Shown here piece after piece: positions 21,569 through 29,282 of a stretch of DNA of 29,282 bases. The position numbers were made by a program, and so were the translations under genes. The DNA comes from DATFES01 sp035457725 (lineage in GTDB: Bacteria > Pseudomonadota > Alphaproteobacteria > CACIAM-22H2): contig DATIBC010000047.1 of assembly GCA_035457725.1 (NCBI GenBank), positions 1 through 29,282 on the forward strand, read 5' to 3'. The notes below the pieces were generated by a model. It saw only the letters and a list, made by a program, of their open reading frames with translations, had not been told where the DNA came from and searched no databases. How positions within the stretch are numbered: position 1 is the stretch's first letter; each line of letters starts with the position of its first letter.

Positions 21569-22747
21569 ATGAGTCGCAAAATCTTCACAGCGCTGGCGGC
21601 GCTCTCGATCGTCGCCGCGCCCGCCGCCGCGCAGCAGAAAGTCAAGATTGGAATCATCACGACACAATCGGGCCCGGGCGCCGTCTTGGGCCGCGAAATC
21701 GTCGATGGATTCAATCTCGGGATCAAGCATTCCGGCGGTCGCTTGGGAGGCGCCGAGACGGAAGTCATCGTCGGAGACGAACAATTCAAGCCCGAGGTCG
21801 GCAAGGCGCTTGCCGAGCGCATGGTCCAGCGCGACCGCGTCGACATCGTCACCGGCGTCATTTGGTCGAACATCCTGCTGGCACTCGCCGACACCGTGCT
21901 CAGGGACCGCCGCGGCGTTTTCCTGATTAATTCCAACGCCGGCCCCTCGGAACTCGCCGGCAAGAACTGCCACCCGAATTTCTTCTCGGTTTCGTGGCAG
22001 AACGACAACACGCACGAAGCGATGGGCCAGCACGTCCAGTCGAGCGGCGTCAAGCGCGCCTACATCATGGCGCCCAACTACGCCGCCGGCAAAGACGCGC
22101 TCACCGGATTCAAGCGTTTCTACAAGGGGCAGGTCGTCGCCGAGATCTACACCCAGCTCGGCCAGACCGATTACGCCGCCGAGATCGCCACGCTTCGTGC
22201 CGCGCGGCCCGAGGGAACGTACATCTTCTATCCTGGCGGAATGGGCATCGCGTTCATCCGCCAATACGCCCAGGCTGGGCTGACGCAGCAGATTCCGCTT
22301 TACGGACCCTCGTTCAGCCTCGACCAGACGATCCTGCCGGGGATCGGCGACGCGGCGCTAGGAGTATTCGCCAGCACCTTTTGGTCCGAACGGCTGCAGA
22401 ACTCGGCCAATCAACGCTTCGTGCAGGATTATGAGGCGACGTACAACCGTATCCCGAGTCCGTTCGCGGCCCAGTCCTACGATACGGCGCTGCTGATCGA
22501 CAGCGCGCTCAAGGCGGTGGGCGGCGACATTTCGAAGAAGGACGCGTTTCGCAACGCGGTGCGCGCGGCGAATTTCAACTCGGTGCGCGGACCGTTCAAG
22601 TTCAATCGCAATCATTTCCCGATCCAGAACTATTACTTGACGCAAATCGTCAAGGACGAGAAGGGCCGCTTGGTCAACGATCTGCGCGGCGTCATCTTCT
22701 CGAGTCACGAGGACGCCTACGTCAAGGACTGCAAGATGAAGTGGTAG
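21569..22747 (+). CDS. Branched-chain amino acid-type ABC transporter, periplasmic substrate-binding protein
   Basis: A 392-residue LivK/type I periplasmic binding protein. A Sec signal peptide (MSRKIFTALAALSIVAAPAAA) should be cleaved before residue 22 (AQQ). The mature protein starts VKIGIITTQSGPGAVLGREIVDGFNLGIK, as in Leu/Ile/Val-type binding proteins. The lobes include IVTGVIWSNILLALADTV, INSNAGPSELAGKNCHPNFFSVSWQNDN and YTQLGQTDYAAEIATLR. Many members bind aromatic acids rather than amino acids, and the operon context points that way. GGGAGAAGG at 21554-21562 is a strong ribosome-binding site. A terminator-like hairpin lies between this gene and the permease genes, which would give more binding protein than membrane components. 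It captures the pathway's substrate and delivers it to the LivHMGF complex encoded next. Confidence 0.92.
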   Translation: MSRKIFTALAALSIVAAPAAAQQKVKIGIITTQSGPGAVLGREIVDGFNLGIKHSGGRLGGAETEVIVGDEQFKPEVGKALAERMVQRDRVDIVTGVIWSNILLALADTVLRDRRGVFLINSNAGPSELAGKNCHPNFFSVSWQNDNTHEAMGQHVQSSGVKRAYIMAPNYAAGKDALTGFKRFYKGQVVAEIYTQLGQTDYAAEIATLRAARPEGTYIFYPGGMGIAFIRQYAQAGLTQQIPLYGPSFSLDQTILPGIGDAALGVFASTFWSERLQNSANQRFVQDYEATYNRIPSPFAAQSYDTALLIDSALKAVGGDISKKDAFRNAVRAANFNSVRGPFKFNRNHFPIQNYYLTQIVKDEKGRLVNDLRGVIFSSHEDAYVKDCKMKW

Positions 22748-22773
22748 CCCGGTTTCTGTTCCCGCGCATTCCA

Positions 22774-22800
22774 GGGCCGTCCACCCCGGACGGCCCTTTT
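22774..22800 (+). terminator. Intra-operon terminator/attenuator after the binding-protein gene
   Basis: GGGCCGTCC (22774-22782) pairs perfectly with GGACGGCCC (22788-22796) around ACCCC, and TTTT follows. The stem is strong but the T-run short, so partial read-through into livH is likely. This fits the usual excess of binding protein over permease. Confidence 0.75.
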
Positions 22801-22838
22801 GATCACTGGCTGAAAGGTTTCCCCGGCATTCGGACACG

Positions 22839-23726
22839 ATGACGATCCTTCTCTTCATCGAGCAGGTGATCAACGGGCTGCAGCTCGGCGTGATGCTCTT
22901 CCTGATGGCCGCCGGGCTGACCCTGGTCTTCGGCATCATGAACATGGTCAATCTGGCGCACGGCTCGCTCTACATGATGGGGGCGTTCTACTGCGCGACA
23001 TTGGCCCAGTGGACCGGCAGCTTTTTCGTCGCCGCACTTTTTGCGCTTCCCGCCGCCGCGCTCACCGGGGTCGCCGTCGAATTGATCGCGTTGCGCACCC
23101 TCTACTCGCGCGATCACCTCGACCAAGTGCTCGCCACCTTCGGACTCATTCTCTTCTTCAACGAACTGGTCAGGGTCGTCTGGGGGCCCGTCGCCATCTT
23201 CATGGACATCCCGCCGCTCCTCTCGGGCGGCGTCGAGATCGTCCCGGGCGCGCCCTATCCCGTGTTCCGGCTTTTCGTCATCGTCGTCGGCATCGCCGTC
23301 GCCGTGTTCTTGTGGTGGCTGATCACCCGTACCCGGCTGGGAATGCTGATCCGCGCCGGCGCCACCAATCGCGAGATGATCGGCGCGCTCGGCGTCGACA
23401 TCAAGCTCCTCTACACGCTCGTCTTCGCGCTCGGCGCGGCGCTCGCCGGTCTTGCCGGGCTGATGGCCGGCCCCCTCTACGTCGTCGAGATCGGCATGGG
23501 CGATGCAGTCCTCATCAAGACCTTCGTCGTCATCGTCATCGGCGGAATCGGATCGATCCGCGGCGCATTCATCGCCGCACTCGTGGTCGGCGTGGTCGAC
23601 ACCTTCGGTCGCGTGCTGCCGGCGCAGGTCGGACTCCCGAACGCGCTCTCGGAAATGGCGATCTACATCCTGATGGCTGCCGTGCTGTTTTGGCGACCGC
23701 GCGGCTTGTTCGCGCCGGGAAGCTGA
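22839..23726 (+). CDS. livH: Branched-chain amino acid-type ABC transporter permease LivH
   Basis: A 295-residue integral membrane protein, one of the two permeases that form the importer channel. It has about eight hydrophobic segments. LivH features are IEQVINGLQLGVMLFLMAAGLTLVFGIMNMVNLAHGS at the N-terminus, TRTRLGMLIRAGATNREMIGALGVDIKLLY in the cytoplasmic loop that contacts the ATPases, and VIVIGGIGSIRGAFIAALVVG near the C-terminus, ending in RPRGLFAPGS. The family identity is clear; the transported compound is set by the binding protein and is unknown. It comes after the attenuator-like hairpin, and LivM follows after 3 bases, so the two are translated together. Confidence 0.93.
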   Translation: MTILLFIEQVINGLQLGVMLFLMAAGLTLVFGIMNMVNLAHGSLYMMGAFYCATLAQWTGSFFVAALFALPAAALTGVAVELIALRTLYSRDHLDQVLATFGLILFFNELVRVVWGPVAIFMDIPPLLSGGVEIVPGAPYPVFRLFVIVVGIAVAVFLWWLITRTRLGMLIRAGATNREMIGALGVDIKLLYTLVFALGAALAGLAGLMAGPLYVVEIGMGDAVLIKTFVVIVIGGIGSIRGAFIAALVVGVVDTFGRVLPAQVGLPNALSEMAIYILMAAVLFWRPRGLFAPGS

Positions 23727-23729
23727 TCC

Positions 23730-24725
23730 GTGCATTTCGGTCTCGACCGCCGGCGCGTCTTTCTCGCGGCCCTCCTCGTCATCTTCGCCGCGGTGCCGGT
23801 CGTCGCCGAGGCTATCGACCAGCCGTTCTACATCGGGCAATTCCGCCGGATCCTCATCTTCGCGATCGTCGCCGTCAGCCTCGATCTCATTCTCGGGTAC
23901 GGAGGAATGGTGAGCCTGGGTCACGCCGCATTTTTCGGCGTGGGCGCCTACGTGGTCGGAATTCTCAACTTCCACGCCCACGACGAGTCGCTGTTTCTCG
24001 GGCTGATTCCAGGCAGCCAAAACGTCCTGGTGACATGGCCGGCGGCGGTCTTCGTCTCGGGCGTGTTGGCGGCGGCGATCGGCCTCATCAGCCTGCGCAC
24101 CGCCGGCGTCTACTTCATCATGATCACGCTTGCTTTCGCGCAAATGGTGTATTTCTTTTTCGTTTCGCTCGAGGCCTATGGCGGCGACGACGGGCTTCGC
24201 TTTCCGGGCGACACTTCGATTCTCGGCATCGTCGATACGCGAGACGACGTCGCCTTCTACTATCTCGTGTTGACCGCGCTCTGCGCGCTCCTCTATCTGT
24301 GCCGACGGCTGGTTCGCTCGCGCTTCGGCATGGTGATCGAAGGCGCGCGCGAAAACGAGCGGCGTATGGCGGCCATCGGCTTTCCCACCTTCCGCTACAA
24401 ACTTGCGTGCTTCGCCATCGCCGGCGCTATGGCCGGGTTCGCGGGCGCGCTGTTCGCGGCGCACGAGTCCTTTATCAGTCCGTCGATCATGCACTGGACC
24501 CGCTCGGGCGAGTTGATCGTCATGGTCATCATGGGCGGGATGGGCACCTTGATCGGACCGGTCGCCGGCGCGACGCTGTTTCTCCTGCTGGAGAAGTTCC
24601 TGCCCGACTATACGCAGCACTGGATGTTGGCGTTCGGTCCGATCCTCGTGTTGATCGTCTTGTTCGCCAAGGGCGGGATCTACGCGTTGTTTCAGCCGAG
24701 AGGAGCGGCCAGTGTCGGCGACTGA
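23730..24725 (+). CDS. livM: Branched-chain amino acid-type ABC transporter permease LivM
   Basis: A 331-residue membrane permease, partner of LivH. It carries the LivM marker SLDLILGYGGMVSLGHAAFFGVGAYVVG, the SLRTAGVYFIMITLAFAQMVYF helix pair, and RSRFGMVIEGARENERRMAAIGFPTFRYKL, the loop that couples to the ATPases. VMVIMGGMGTLIGPVAGATLF follows near the C-terminus. It starts with GTG at 23730, 3 bases after the LivH stop, and its last 14 bases overlap the LivG gene. An insertion around residues 80-100 (HAHDESLFLGLIPGSQN) lies in an outward loop. Function as for LivH. Confidence 0.93.
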   Translation: MHFGLDRRRVFLAALLVIFAAVPVVAEAIDQPFYIGQFRRILIFAIVAVSLDLILGYGGMVSLGHAAFFGVGAYVVGILNFHAHDESLFLGLIPGSQNVLVTWPAAVFVSGVLAAAIGLISLRTAGVYFIMITLAFAQMVYFFFVSLEAYGGDDGLRFPGDTSILGIVDTRDDVAFYYLVLTALCALLYLCRRLVRSRFGMVIEGARENERRMAAIGFPTFRYKLACFAIAGAMAGFAGALFAAHESFISPSIMHWTRSGELIVMVIMGGMGTLIGPVAGATLFLLLEKFLPDYTQHWMLAFGPILVLIVLFAKGGIYALFQPRGAASVGD

Positions 24726-25470
24726 ACCGTTGCTTGCGACGCGTGGCCTCACCAAGCGTTTCGGCGGTATCGTCGCGACCGATCAGCTCGACCTTGCGGT
24801 TTCCATCGGCGAAATCCACGCGATCATCGGCCCCAACGGCGCCGGCAAGACGACGCTGATCGCTCAGCTGGCGGGCGAGCTCCGGCCGAACGGCGGGACG
24901 ATCCGCTTCGCCGGCAACGACGTAACCGATCTGCCGGCGCACGTGCGCTCGCGGCTCGGCCTTGCCCGATCGTTTCAGATCACCAGCATCTTTGGCGGCT
25001 TCACTGCACTCGACAACGTCGCGCTCGCCATCCAAGCGCACGCCGGGCACAGCTTCCGGTTCTGGCGTGACGCGCGGCGCGACGAGCGGCTTCGCGAGCC
25101 GGCGCGAAAGGTGCTTGATACGGTTGGCCTCGCCGCGCGCGCCGACGTTCCGGCCGCTTTGCTCGCCCACGGCGAACGACGTCAGCTCGAGATCGCGATG
25201 GCCCTGGCGACTTCGCCGCGCCTTATGCTGCTCGACGAGCCAATGGCCGGCATGGGGCGCGAGGAGTCCGCGGCGATGGTCGCACTACTCCTGCGCCTTA
25301 AGCGGCGCGAGACCATCGTCCTCGTCGAGCACGACATGGATGTCGTCTTCGCGCTGGCCGACCGCATCACGGTGCTGGTTTACGGCAGGGCGATCGCCAC
25401 TGCCGATCCGGAATCGATCCGCGCCAATCCCGACGTACGCCAGGCGTATCTTGGTGAGGAAGCCGCATGA
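24712..25470 (+). CDS. livG: Branched-chain amino acid-type ABC transporter ATP-binding protein LivG
   Basis: A 252-residue ATPase that powers the importer with LivF. Walker A GPNGAGKT is at residues 40-47, the Q-loop in ARSFQITSIF, the ABC signature is LAHGERRQLEIA (about 151-162; the usual serine after the first Leu is Ala), Walker B is LMLLDEPMAGM, and the switch histidine is in LVEHDMDVVF. The C-terminal ANPDVRQAYLGEEA is the LivG-type ending. Translation begins with GTG at 24712, overlapping LivM by 14 bases, with GAGAGGAG just upstream. The stop overlaps the LivF start (ATGA). All catalytic residues are present apart from the mild signature change. Confidence 0.94.
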   Translation: MSATEPLLATRGLTKRFGGIVATDQLDLAVSIGEIHAIIGPNGAGKTTLIAQLAGELRPNGGTIRFAGNDVTDLPAHVRSRLGLARSFQITSIFGGFTALDNVALAIQAHAGHSFRFWRDARRDERLREPARKVLDTVGLAARADVPAALLAHGERRQLEIAMALATSPRLMLLDEPMAGMGREESAAMVALLLRLKRRETIVLVEHDMDVVFALADRITVLVYGRAIATADPESIRANPDVRQAYLGEEAA

Positions 25471-26192
25471 CGCGTTCGCACGCCATGCTCGAGGCGCGCG
25501 GGCTTGAGACGAGCTACGGAACGAGCCAAGTGCTGTTTGGAGTCGACCTTGCCATTGCCGCGGGCGAAGTCGTGACGCTGCTCGGGCGCAACGGGATGGG
25601 CAAGACGACCACCGTCCGCTCGATCATGGGGCTGACGCAGCCGCAGGCGGGCGAGGTGTACTTCTCGGGGCGTCGGCTGACGGGACTTCCGACGTATCGT
25701 GTCGCGCAGGCGGGTCTCGGCCTGGTGCCGGAAGGGCGCCAGATCTTCCCCAATCTCACGGTGCGCGAGAATCTGGTCGCGACGGCGCGCCCGCCGCCAG
25801 CCGGCTCATCGGCCGCGACGTGGACGATCGAGCGGATTTTCGCGCTGTTCCCGCGACTGGCCGAGCGCGCCGGCAGCATGGGCGGCCAGCTTTCCGGCGG
25901 CGAGCAGCAGATGTTGGCGATCGGCCGCGCATTGATGACCAACCCACGCCTGTTGATCCTCGACGAGGCGACCGAGGGGCTCGCGCCACTGATCCGGGCC
26001 GAGATATGGCGCTGCTTGACAAGCCTCAAGGCGCGGGGCCAGGCCATTCTCGTCATCGACAAGAACGTCGAGGCGCTGACCCGCATCGCCGATCGCCATT
26101 ACGTGCTCGAGAAGGGGCGCGTGGTGTGGACGGGAACATCCGACGCGCTCGCCGCCGACGTCGAGCTGCAGCACCGCCTTCTCGGAGTGTGA
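25467..26192 (+). CDS. livF: Branched-chain amino acid-type ABC transporter ATP-binding protein LivF
   Basis: A 241-residue ATPase, partner of LivG. Walker A is GRNGMGKTT, the Q-loop region VPEGRQIFPNLTVRENL, the ABC signature LSGGEQQMLAIGRAL, and Walker B LLILDEATEGLAP. At the switch position LivF proteins usually carry VEQN; here it is VIDKNVEAL, a variant that keeps the Asn. The start at 25467 overlaps the LivG stop; an in-frame ATG at 25485 (MLEARG) could also serve. The last importer gene, followed after 4 bases by an enoyl-CoA hydratase gene, which ties transport to catabolism in one transcript. Confidence 0.94.
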   Translation: MTRSHAMLEARGLETSYGTSQVLFGVDLAIAAGEVVTLLGRNGMGKTTTVRSIMGLTQPQAGEVYFSGRRLTGLPTYRVAQAGLGLVPEGRQIFPNLTVRENLVATARPPPAGSSAATWTIERIFALFPRLAERAGSMGGQLSGGEQQMLAIGRALMTNPRLLILDEATEGLAPLIRAEIWRCLTSLKARGQAILVIDKNVEALTRIADRHYVLEKGRVVWTGTSDALAADVELQHRLLGV

Positions 26193-26196
26193 CGCC

Positions 26197-26973
26197 ATGG
26201 CCGAGCCGATGTTGCTGATCGCCGACCCCAGGCCGGGAATCCGCCTTTTGACGCTGAATCGCCCCGAAGTCCGCAACGCGCTGTCGACCGCGATGCTTGC
26301 CGAGCTCGCCCAAGCGATCGACGCTGCGCGTGAGGACTCGGCGGTGCGGGTCGTGATCATCACCGGAGGGCCCAAAGTGTTCGCCGCCGGCGCGGATATC
26401 CGCGAGTTTGCCGGTCGCGACGCGCTTGGCGCATTGGTGGATCAGCGGCCAAACCATTGGGAGCGCCTGCGCAAGTTTCCCAAGCCGTTCCTTGCCGCGG
26501 TCAACGGCTACGCGCTCGGGGGCGGCTGCGAACTCGTCATGCACTGCGATATCGCCATCGCCGGCGCCGGCGCGAAATTCGGGCAGCCGGAAGTCAATCT
26601 CGGCATCATTCCGGGCGGTGGCGGGACACAACGTCTGGCGCGCCTCGCTGGGCAGCAGGCGGCGATGAAGCTATGCCTTTCGGGCGAGTTCATTGACGCC
26701 ACCGAGGCGAAGACCTGCGGTCTCGTCGCAGAGATAGTGCCGGACGATGCAACGCTGACGCGCGCGCTGGCGCTCGCCGAAAGCATCGCCGCGAAGGCGC
26801 CGATCGCCGTGCGGCTTGCCAAGGAAGCGATTCTGGCCTCGCGCGATTTGCCGCTCGAAGCTGGCCTCGCATTCGAGCGCAAGGCATTTGCGATTCTTTT
26901 CGCGACCGAGGATTTTCGCGAGGGTGTCGCGGCGTTCCTCGACAAACGCAAACCACGCTTCTCCGGGCGGTGA
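26197..26973 (+). CDS. Enoyl-CoA hydratase (canonical crotonase, PaaF-like)
   Basis: A 258-residue crotonase that adds water across the double bond of an enoyl-CoA. In contrast to the crotonase at 12957-13781, both catalytic glutamates are present: E112 in ALGGGCELVMHCD and E132 in GQPEVNLGIIPGGGGTQRL. The oxyanion-hole segment FAAGADIREFA (62-72) and the ending FREGVAAFLDKRKPRFSGR are standard. It resembles short-chain or PaaF-type hydratases. With the acyl-CoA dehydrogenase and the SDR it completes three beta-oxidation-like steps; no thiolase gene is found in the window. GGAG at 26184-26187, 9 bases upstream, supports the ATG at 26197. It follows LivF by 4 bases. Confidence 0.92.
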   Translation: MAEPMLLIADPRPGIRLLTLNRPEVRNALSTAMLAELAQAIDAAREDSAVRVVIITGGPKVFAAGADIREFAGRDALGALVDQRPNHWERLRKFPKPFLAAVNGYALGGGCELVMHCDIAIAGAGAKFGQPEVNLGIIPGGGGTQRLARLAGQQAAMKLCLSGEFIDATEAKTCGLVAEIVPDDATLTRALALAESIAAKAPIAVRLAKEAILASRDLPLEAGLAFERKAFAILFATEDFREGVAAFLDKRKPRFSGR

Positions 26974-27004
26974 CTTTGAACGTCGCGATCCAGAATTGCG
27001 GCAC

Positions 27005-27460
27005 ATGCGCGAAATGAAGACGCCCCCGGCCGATTTCGTTTGGGCCCGCCTGGTTCCGGAGCTCCTGGTCACCGATCTTGTGGTCAGCCTCCGGTTTTGG
27101 CGTGATCTCCTCGGATTCACGGTCGTATACGAGCGGCCCGAGGAAAGCTTTGCGTTCCTCGATTACGAGGGCGCGCAGGTCATGCTCGAGGAACGCGGAA
27201 AAGCGCAGCGAACCTGGGAGACGGGCTCGCTTCAACCGCCGCTGGGACGTGGTATAAATTTCGAGATTCGTTCGCTGGCGCTTGATCCCGTCTTGTCGAG
27301 GCTGGCCAAAGCTTCATGGCCGCTCTACCTCCCGCCGGAAGAAAAATGGTATCGCGTGGGCGAGGTCGATCACGGGCAGCGCCAATTCCTGGTCCAAGAC
27401 CCCGATGGTTACCTCTTGCGCTTCGCCCAATCGCTCGGGACAAGACTGGTTCGCGGATGA
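27005..27460 (+). CDS. VOC-superfamily protein, bleomycin-resistance/glyoxalase-like
   Basis: A 151-residue protein of the vicinal oxygen chelate fold, made of two beta-alpha-beta-beta-beta modules. The first runs from LVPELLVTDLVVSLRFWRDLLGFTVVYERPEESFAFLDYEGAQVMLEE, the second from GRGINFEIRSLALDPVLSRL to GQRQFLVQDPDGYLLRFAQSLG. The FWRDLLGF and DPDGYLLRF blocks are those of bleomycin-binding-type members, which trap drugs without metal; related enzymes are dioxygenases, epimerases or isomerases. I cannot assign a reaction. The ATG at 27005 (or 27014) is chosen because the fold begins there; longer in-frame extensions run back into the hydratase gene. It is the last gene of the operon, 31 bases after the hydratase, and might be unrelated to the pathway. 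Confidence 0.83.
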   Translation: MREMKTPPADFVWARLVPELLVTDLVVSLRFWRDLLGFTVVYERPEESFAFLDYEGAQVMLEERGKAQRTWETGSLQPPLGRGINFEIRSLALDPVLSRLAKASWPLYLPPEEKWYRVGEVDHGQRQFLVQDPDGYLLRFAQSLGTRLVRG

Positions 27461-27497
27461 TCGGCCGCGGCTCGATCCGATCGCATGCGGTTTATGC

Positions 27498-28175
27498 TCA
27501 GCGCGGAATTTCGGCCGGCGCGCGAATCTTCTCCTTAAATTTGGCGACGAGATCCACCAAGCCCGTCTGGATCACATCGGTCCATACCGCCTCCGTCACC
27601 GCGATGTCGCTGCGGCTCGCACCGGCATCGACGGCCTCGCGTGCGCTTCGAATAAGCGGTCCGCCCGTCATGATCACGCGCGTCTTGAAGCTTGCCGTCA
27701 CCGAAACGAAACCGGGCGTGAACCATGCCCAGAACTGTTCGACATCCAGCGCAAGCGGCAACGCCGCAGCGTAGTCGGGCGACGTTTCACCCACGATCCG
27801 ATATCCCTTGTCTTGCAGAGCAGTTCGCGCTGCCTCGCGCACCAGCCCGGCGACTGTCGTTCCCTCGGGCAGGGTGACGTCGCCCAGAGCGGCGCCAAAA
27901 CCACCACGTTTTCGCCCCACCGCCCGCGACGTCACTTTTGGATCGTTGATTTCCGCAGCGTCTCCCAGTGAAGGCTGGGACGGGTCGCGCGGATTGACGC
28001 TGAAGCGTCGCAAATCCCTCACCTCGGTGATCTTGACCGCGGTGGCGCCGTCGCTCGTCGCGCTGGTTGGTGGCGATACCTCGATGACCGAACGACCAAT
28101 GGCACATGCCGATAACAAGACTGCGACAATCACCAAAACTCCAAGCTGTCGCAAGTTCAAGATGAGCGTTCTCAT
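27498..28175 (-). CDS. Putative lipoprotein, YajG-like
   Basis: A 225-residue lipoprotein. The signal is MRTLILNLRQ followed by a hydrophobic segment and the lipobox LLSAC, lipidated at C24. The mature part starts with a short Ser/Thr-rich linker, then VKITEVRDLRRFSVNPRDPSQPSLGD, a strand with a conserved-looking Asp-Leu-Arg, and AGLVREAARTALQDKGYRI, a helix like those of YajG-type lipoproteins of unknown role. The match to YajG is tentative. GGAG 8 bases before the ATG at 28175 supports this start over in-frame codons further upstream (up to 28235). It converges with the VOC gene (37 bases apart) and lies 120 bases downstream of the EamA gene on the same strand. Membrane location is sure from the lipobox; function is unknown. 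Confidence 0.78.
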   Translation of the reverse strand: MRTLILNLRQLGVLVIVAVLLSACAIGRSVIEVSPPTSATSDGATAVKITEVRDLRRFSVNPRDPSQPSLGDAAEINDPKVTSRAVGRKRGGFGAALGDVTLPEGTTVAGLVREAARTALQDKGYRIVGETSPDYAAALPLALDVEQFWAWFTPGFVSVTASFKTRVIMTGGPLIRSAREAVDAGASRSDIAVTEAVWTDVIQTGLVDLVAKFKEKIRAPAEIPR

Positions 28176-28295
28176 CGCCACCACTCCAAGTTCTATCGAA
28201 GTTGCGAGCATCGCAGAAGGTCGGAATATCACCATTCCGACCGATGATAGCGCGCGGTGTGCCTACCTAAATCATTGTTGGATGCCGAACGTAAT

Positions 28296-29195
28296 CTAGG
28301 TCCCGCCGACCCGTCGCAGCATCGCCTCGCGATAGAAGACGTAAATGCCGCTGGCGGAAATGACCGCGGCGCCGATCAATGTCCAGGCGTCCGGTAAGTC
28401 GCCGAAGACGAGATATCCAAGCGCGATCATCCAGACGATTTGGGTATAGGTGTACGGAGCGACGACGGACGGCTCGGCAAATTCGTAGGCGCGGATGAGC
28501 AGATAATGGCCGAACCCGCCGAAAAATCCCATGCCGATCAATTTCAGCCATGCCGCGACATCGAGCGGCAGCCAGAAAAAGGGCACCACCGCCGAGAGCA
28601 GCAGCGCGCCGATGATTCCGGTGTAGAAGATCGTCGTCTGCGGCGGGTCGACACCGGCGAGTACGCGCGTGGCTATATGGTAGAAGGCGTTGCACCCCGC
28701 CATGAACAGAATGATGAAAGCCGCCCAGTGCATGACGCCGAGCCCGGGACGGATGACGATGAGCACGCCGAGGAACCCGACGCATACCGCCGTCCAGCGC
28801 CGAATGCCGACTTTCTCGTCGAGCAGAAAATGCGCCAACGCGGTGACGAACAATGGGGCAACGAAGCCGATCGCCGCCGCCTCGGCGAGCGGCAGAAAGC
28901 TGATACCAGTGAAGAACAGGATCGTCATCGAGGCGAGCAGCGCCGCGCGCATGACCTGAAACCACGGCCGCGCCGACCGCAACGGCTTCAAGACGCCATG
29001 CCGCGGCATGAGCACGGCGAGAAACGCGACGTGGAAGACATACCGCCCCCAGGCGATCTGGACCACGTGGTAGTCGCGGGTCATGTGCTTGGCGATTGTG
29101 TCGAGCAGCGCGAAAGCAACCACTGTCGAAAGAAACAGGACGATTCCCTTGACCGTCGACGATCTCGCTTCGGCATCACCGGGGTGCGCTCGCAT
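28296..29195 (-). CDS. EamA/RhaT-family DMT transporter
   Basis: A 299-residue membrane protein with about ten hydrophobic helices in two repeats of five, the layout of drug/metabolite transporters that usually export amino acids, nucleosides or metabolites. The first repeat includes FALLDTIAKHMTRDYHVVQIAWGRYVFH and AAIGFVAPLFVTALAHFLLDEKVGIRRW, where LLDEKV is the EamA-type motif after helix 4. The second includes RAYEFAEPSVVAPYTYTQIVWMIALGYLVFGDLPDAWTLIGAAVI. The substrate cannot be told. I choose the ATG at 29195 because AAGGGG sits 9 bases upstream and the first helix follows. An in-frame ATG at 29264 would add an unlikely tail. The 87 bases to the end of the window are AT-rich and probably hold its promoter. 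Confidence 0.92.
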   Translation of the reverse strand: MRAHPGDAEARSSTVKGIVLFLSTVVAFALLDTIAKHMTRDYHVVQIAWGRYVFHVAFLAVLMPRHGVLKPLRSARPWFQVMRAALLASMTILFFTGISFLPLAEAAAIGFVAPLFVTALAHFLLDEKVGIRRWTAVCVGFLGVLIVIRPGLGVMHWAAFIILFMAGCNAFYHIATRVLAGVDPPQTTIFYTGIIGALLLSAVVPFFWLPLDVAAWLKLIGMGFFGGFGHYLLIRAYEFAEPSVVAPYTYTQIVWMIALGYLVFGDLPDAWTLIGAAVISASGIYVFYREAMLRRVGGT

Positions 29196-29282
29196 CGTTT
29201 CCAACCCCTTGAAAAACCTATAGAATAGAGATTGGGCAATTTTATAACACGGCGACGACCGCAAAGCTGACGAATTTCGCTC

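Noticed and set aside
22803..24755. A 650-codon open frame on the minus strand opposite livH and livM
   Set aside because: The protein is an extremely Asp/Glu/Arg/His-rich string produced by reading permease codons in reverse. There is no recognisable domain, and the plus-strand genes are unambiguous.
23009..24859. A 616-codon plus-strand frame shifted relative to livH and livM
   Set aside because: Arg/Ala-rich shadow frame of two genuine permease genes; no hydrophobic segments or domains.
25467..26192. LivF as a broken ATPase because VIDKN replaces the usual VEQN
   Set aside because: Walker A, signature and Walker B are intact, and LivF proteins naturally vary at this position.

Overview
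The window comes from a GC-rich alphaproteobacterial chromosome. The evidence is the end of a type I glutamine synthetase, a ParE of the length usual in the group, a RhlE-like helicase, and a LivKHMGF importer set beside aromatic-type CoA-ligase genes. The encoded proteins resemble those of Hyphomicrobiales or Rhodospirillales, but nothing fixes the genus. I see no tRNA, rRNA, CRISPR array, transposase, integrase or attachment site. No gap between genes exceeds 300 bases.

Left part (1-11415): housekeeping and small accessory genes. In order they are the glnA 3' end with a strong terminator, an unrecognised small protein, a histidine phosphatase, a luciferase-like flavin oxidoreductase overlapping a ProX-type prolyl-tRNA deacylase, a DUF4242-class III cyclase fusion, a membrane-anchored alpha/beta hydrolase, a YciA-type acyl-CoA thioesterase (minus strand), parE, an unknown lipoprotein, a minus-strand pair (isochorismatase-like protein with a degenerate catalytic triad, then an alpha/beta hydrolase), a RhlE-like RNA helicase and a stand-alone Lrp/AsnC ligand-binding domain.

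Central part (11588-27460): sixteen same-strand genes with very tight spacing. Most junctions lie between a 14-base overlap and a 5-base gap; the wider ones are 68, 91 and 31 bases. The order is SDR dehydrogenase, MarR regulator, crotonase, acyl-CoA dehydrogenase, Fe-S Old Yellow Enzyme-like reductase fused to a fibronectin type III domain, benzoate/2-aminobenzoate-type CoA ligase, two tandem QueG/reductive-dehalogenase-like double-[4Fe-4S] proteins, PaaK-like CoA ligase, periplasmic binding protein, LivH, LivM, LivG, LivF, enoyl-CoA hydratase and a VOC-fold protein. My reading is a substrate-inducible pathway. It would import a carboxylic acid (probably aromatic or alicyclic), activate it to a CoA thioester, reduce it with unusual Fe-S/flavin enzymes and finish by beta-oxidation. 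An imperfect 24-base palindrome overlapping a plausible -10 element in front of the SDR gene is the natural candidate for the MarR operator. The reductive core (flavoenzyme-FN3 plus the Fe-S pair) is the part I cannot match to a described pathway, and it is the best candidate for something new. The substrate cannot be read from the sequence.

Right end (27498-29195): two minus-strand genes, a lipoprotein and an EamA-family exporter.
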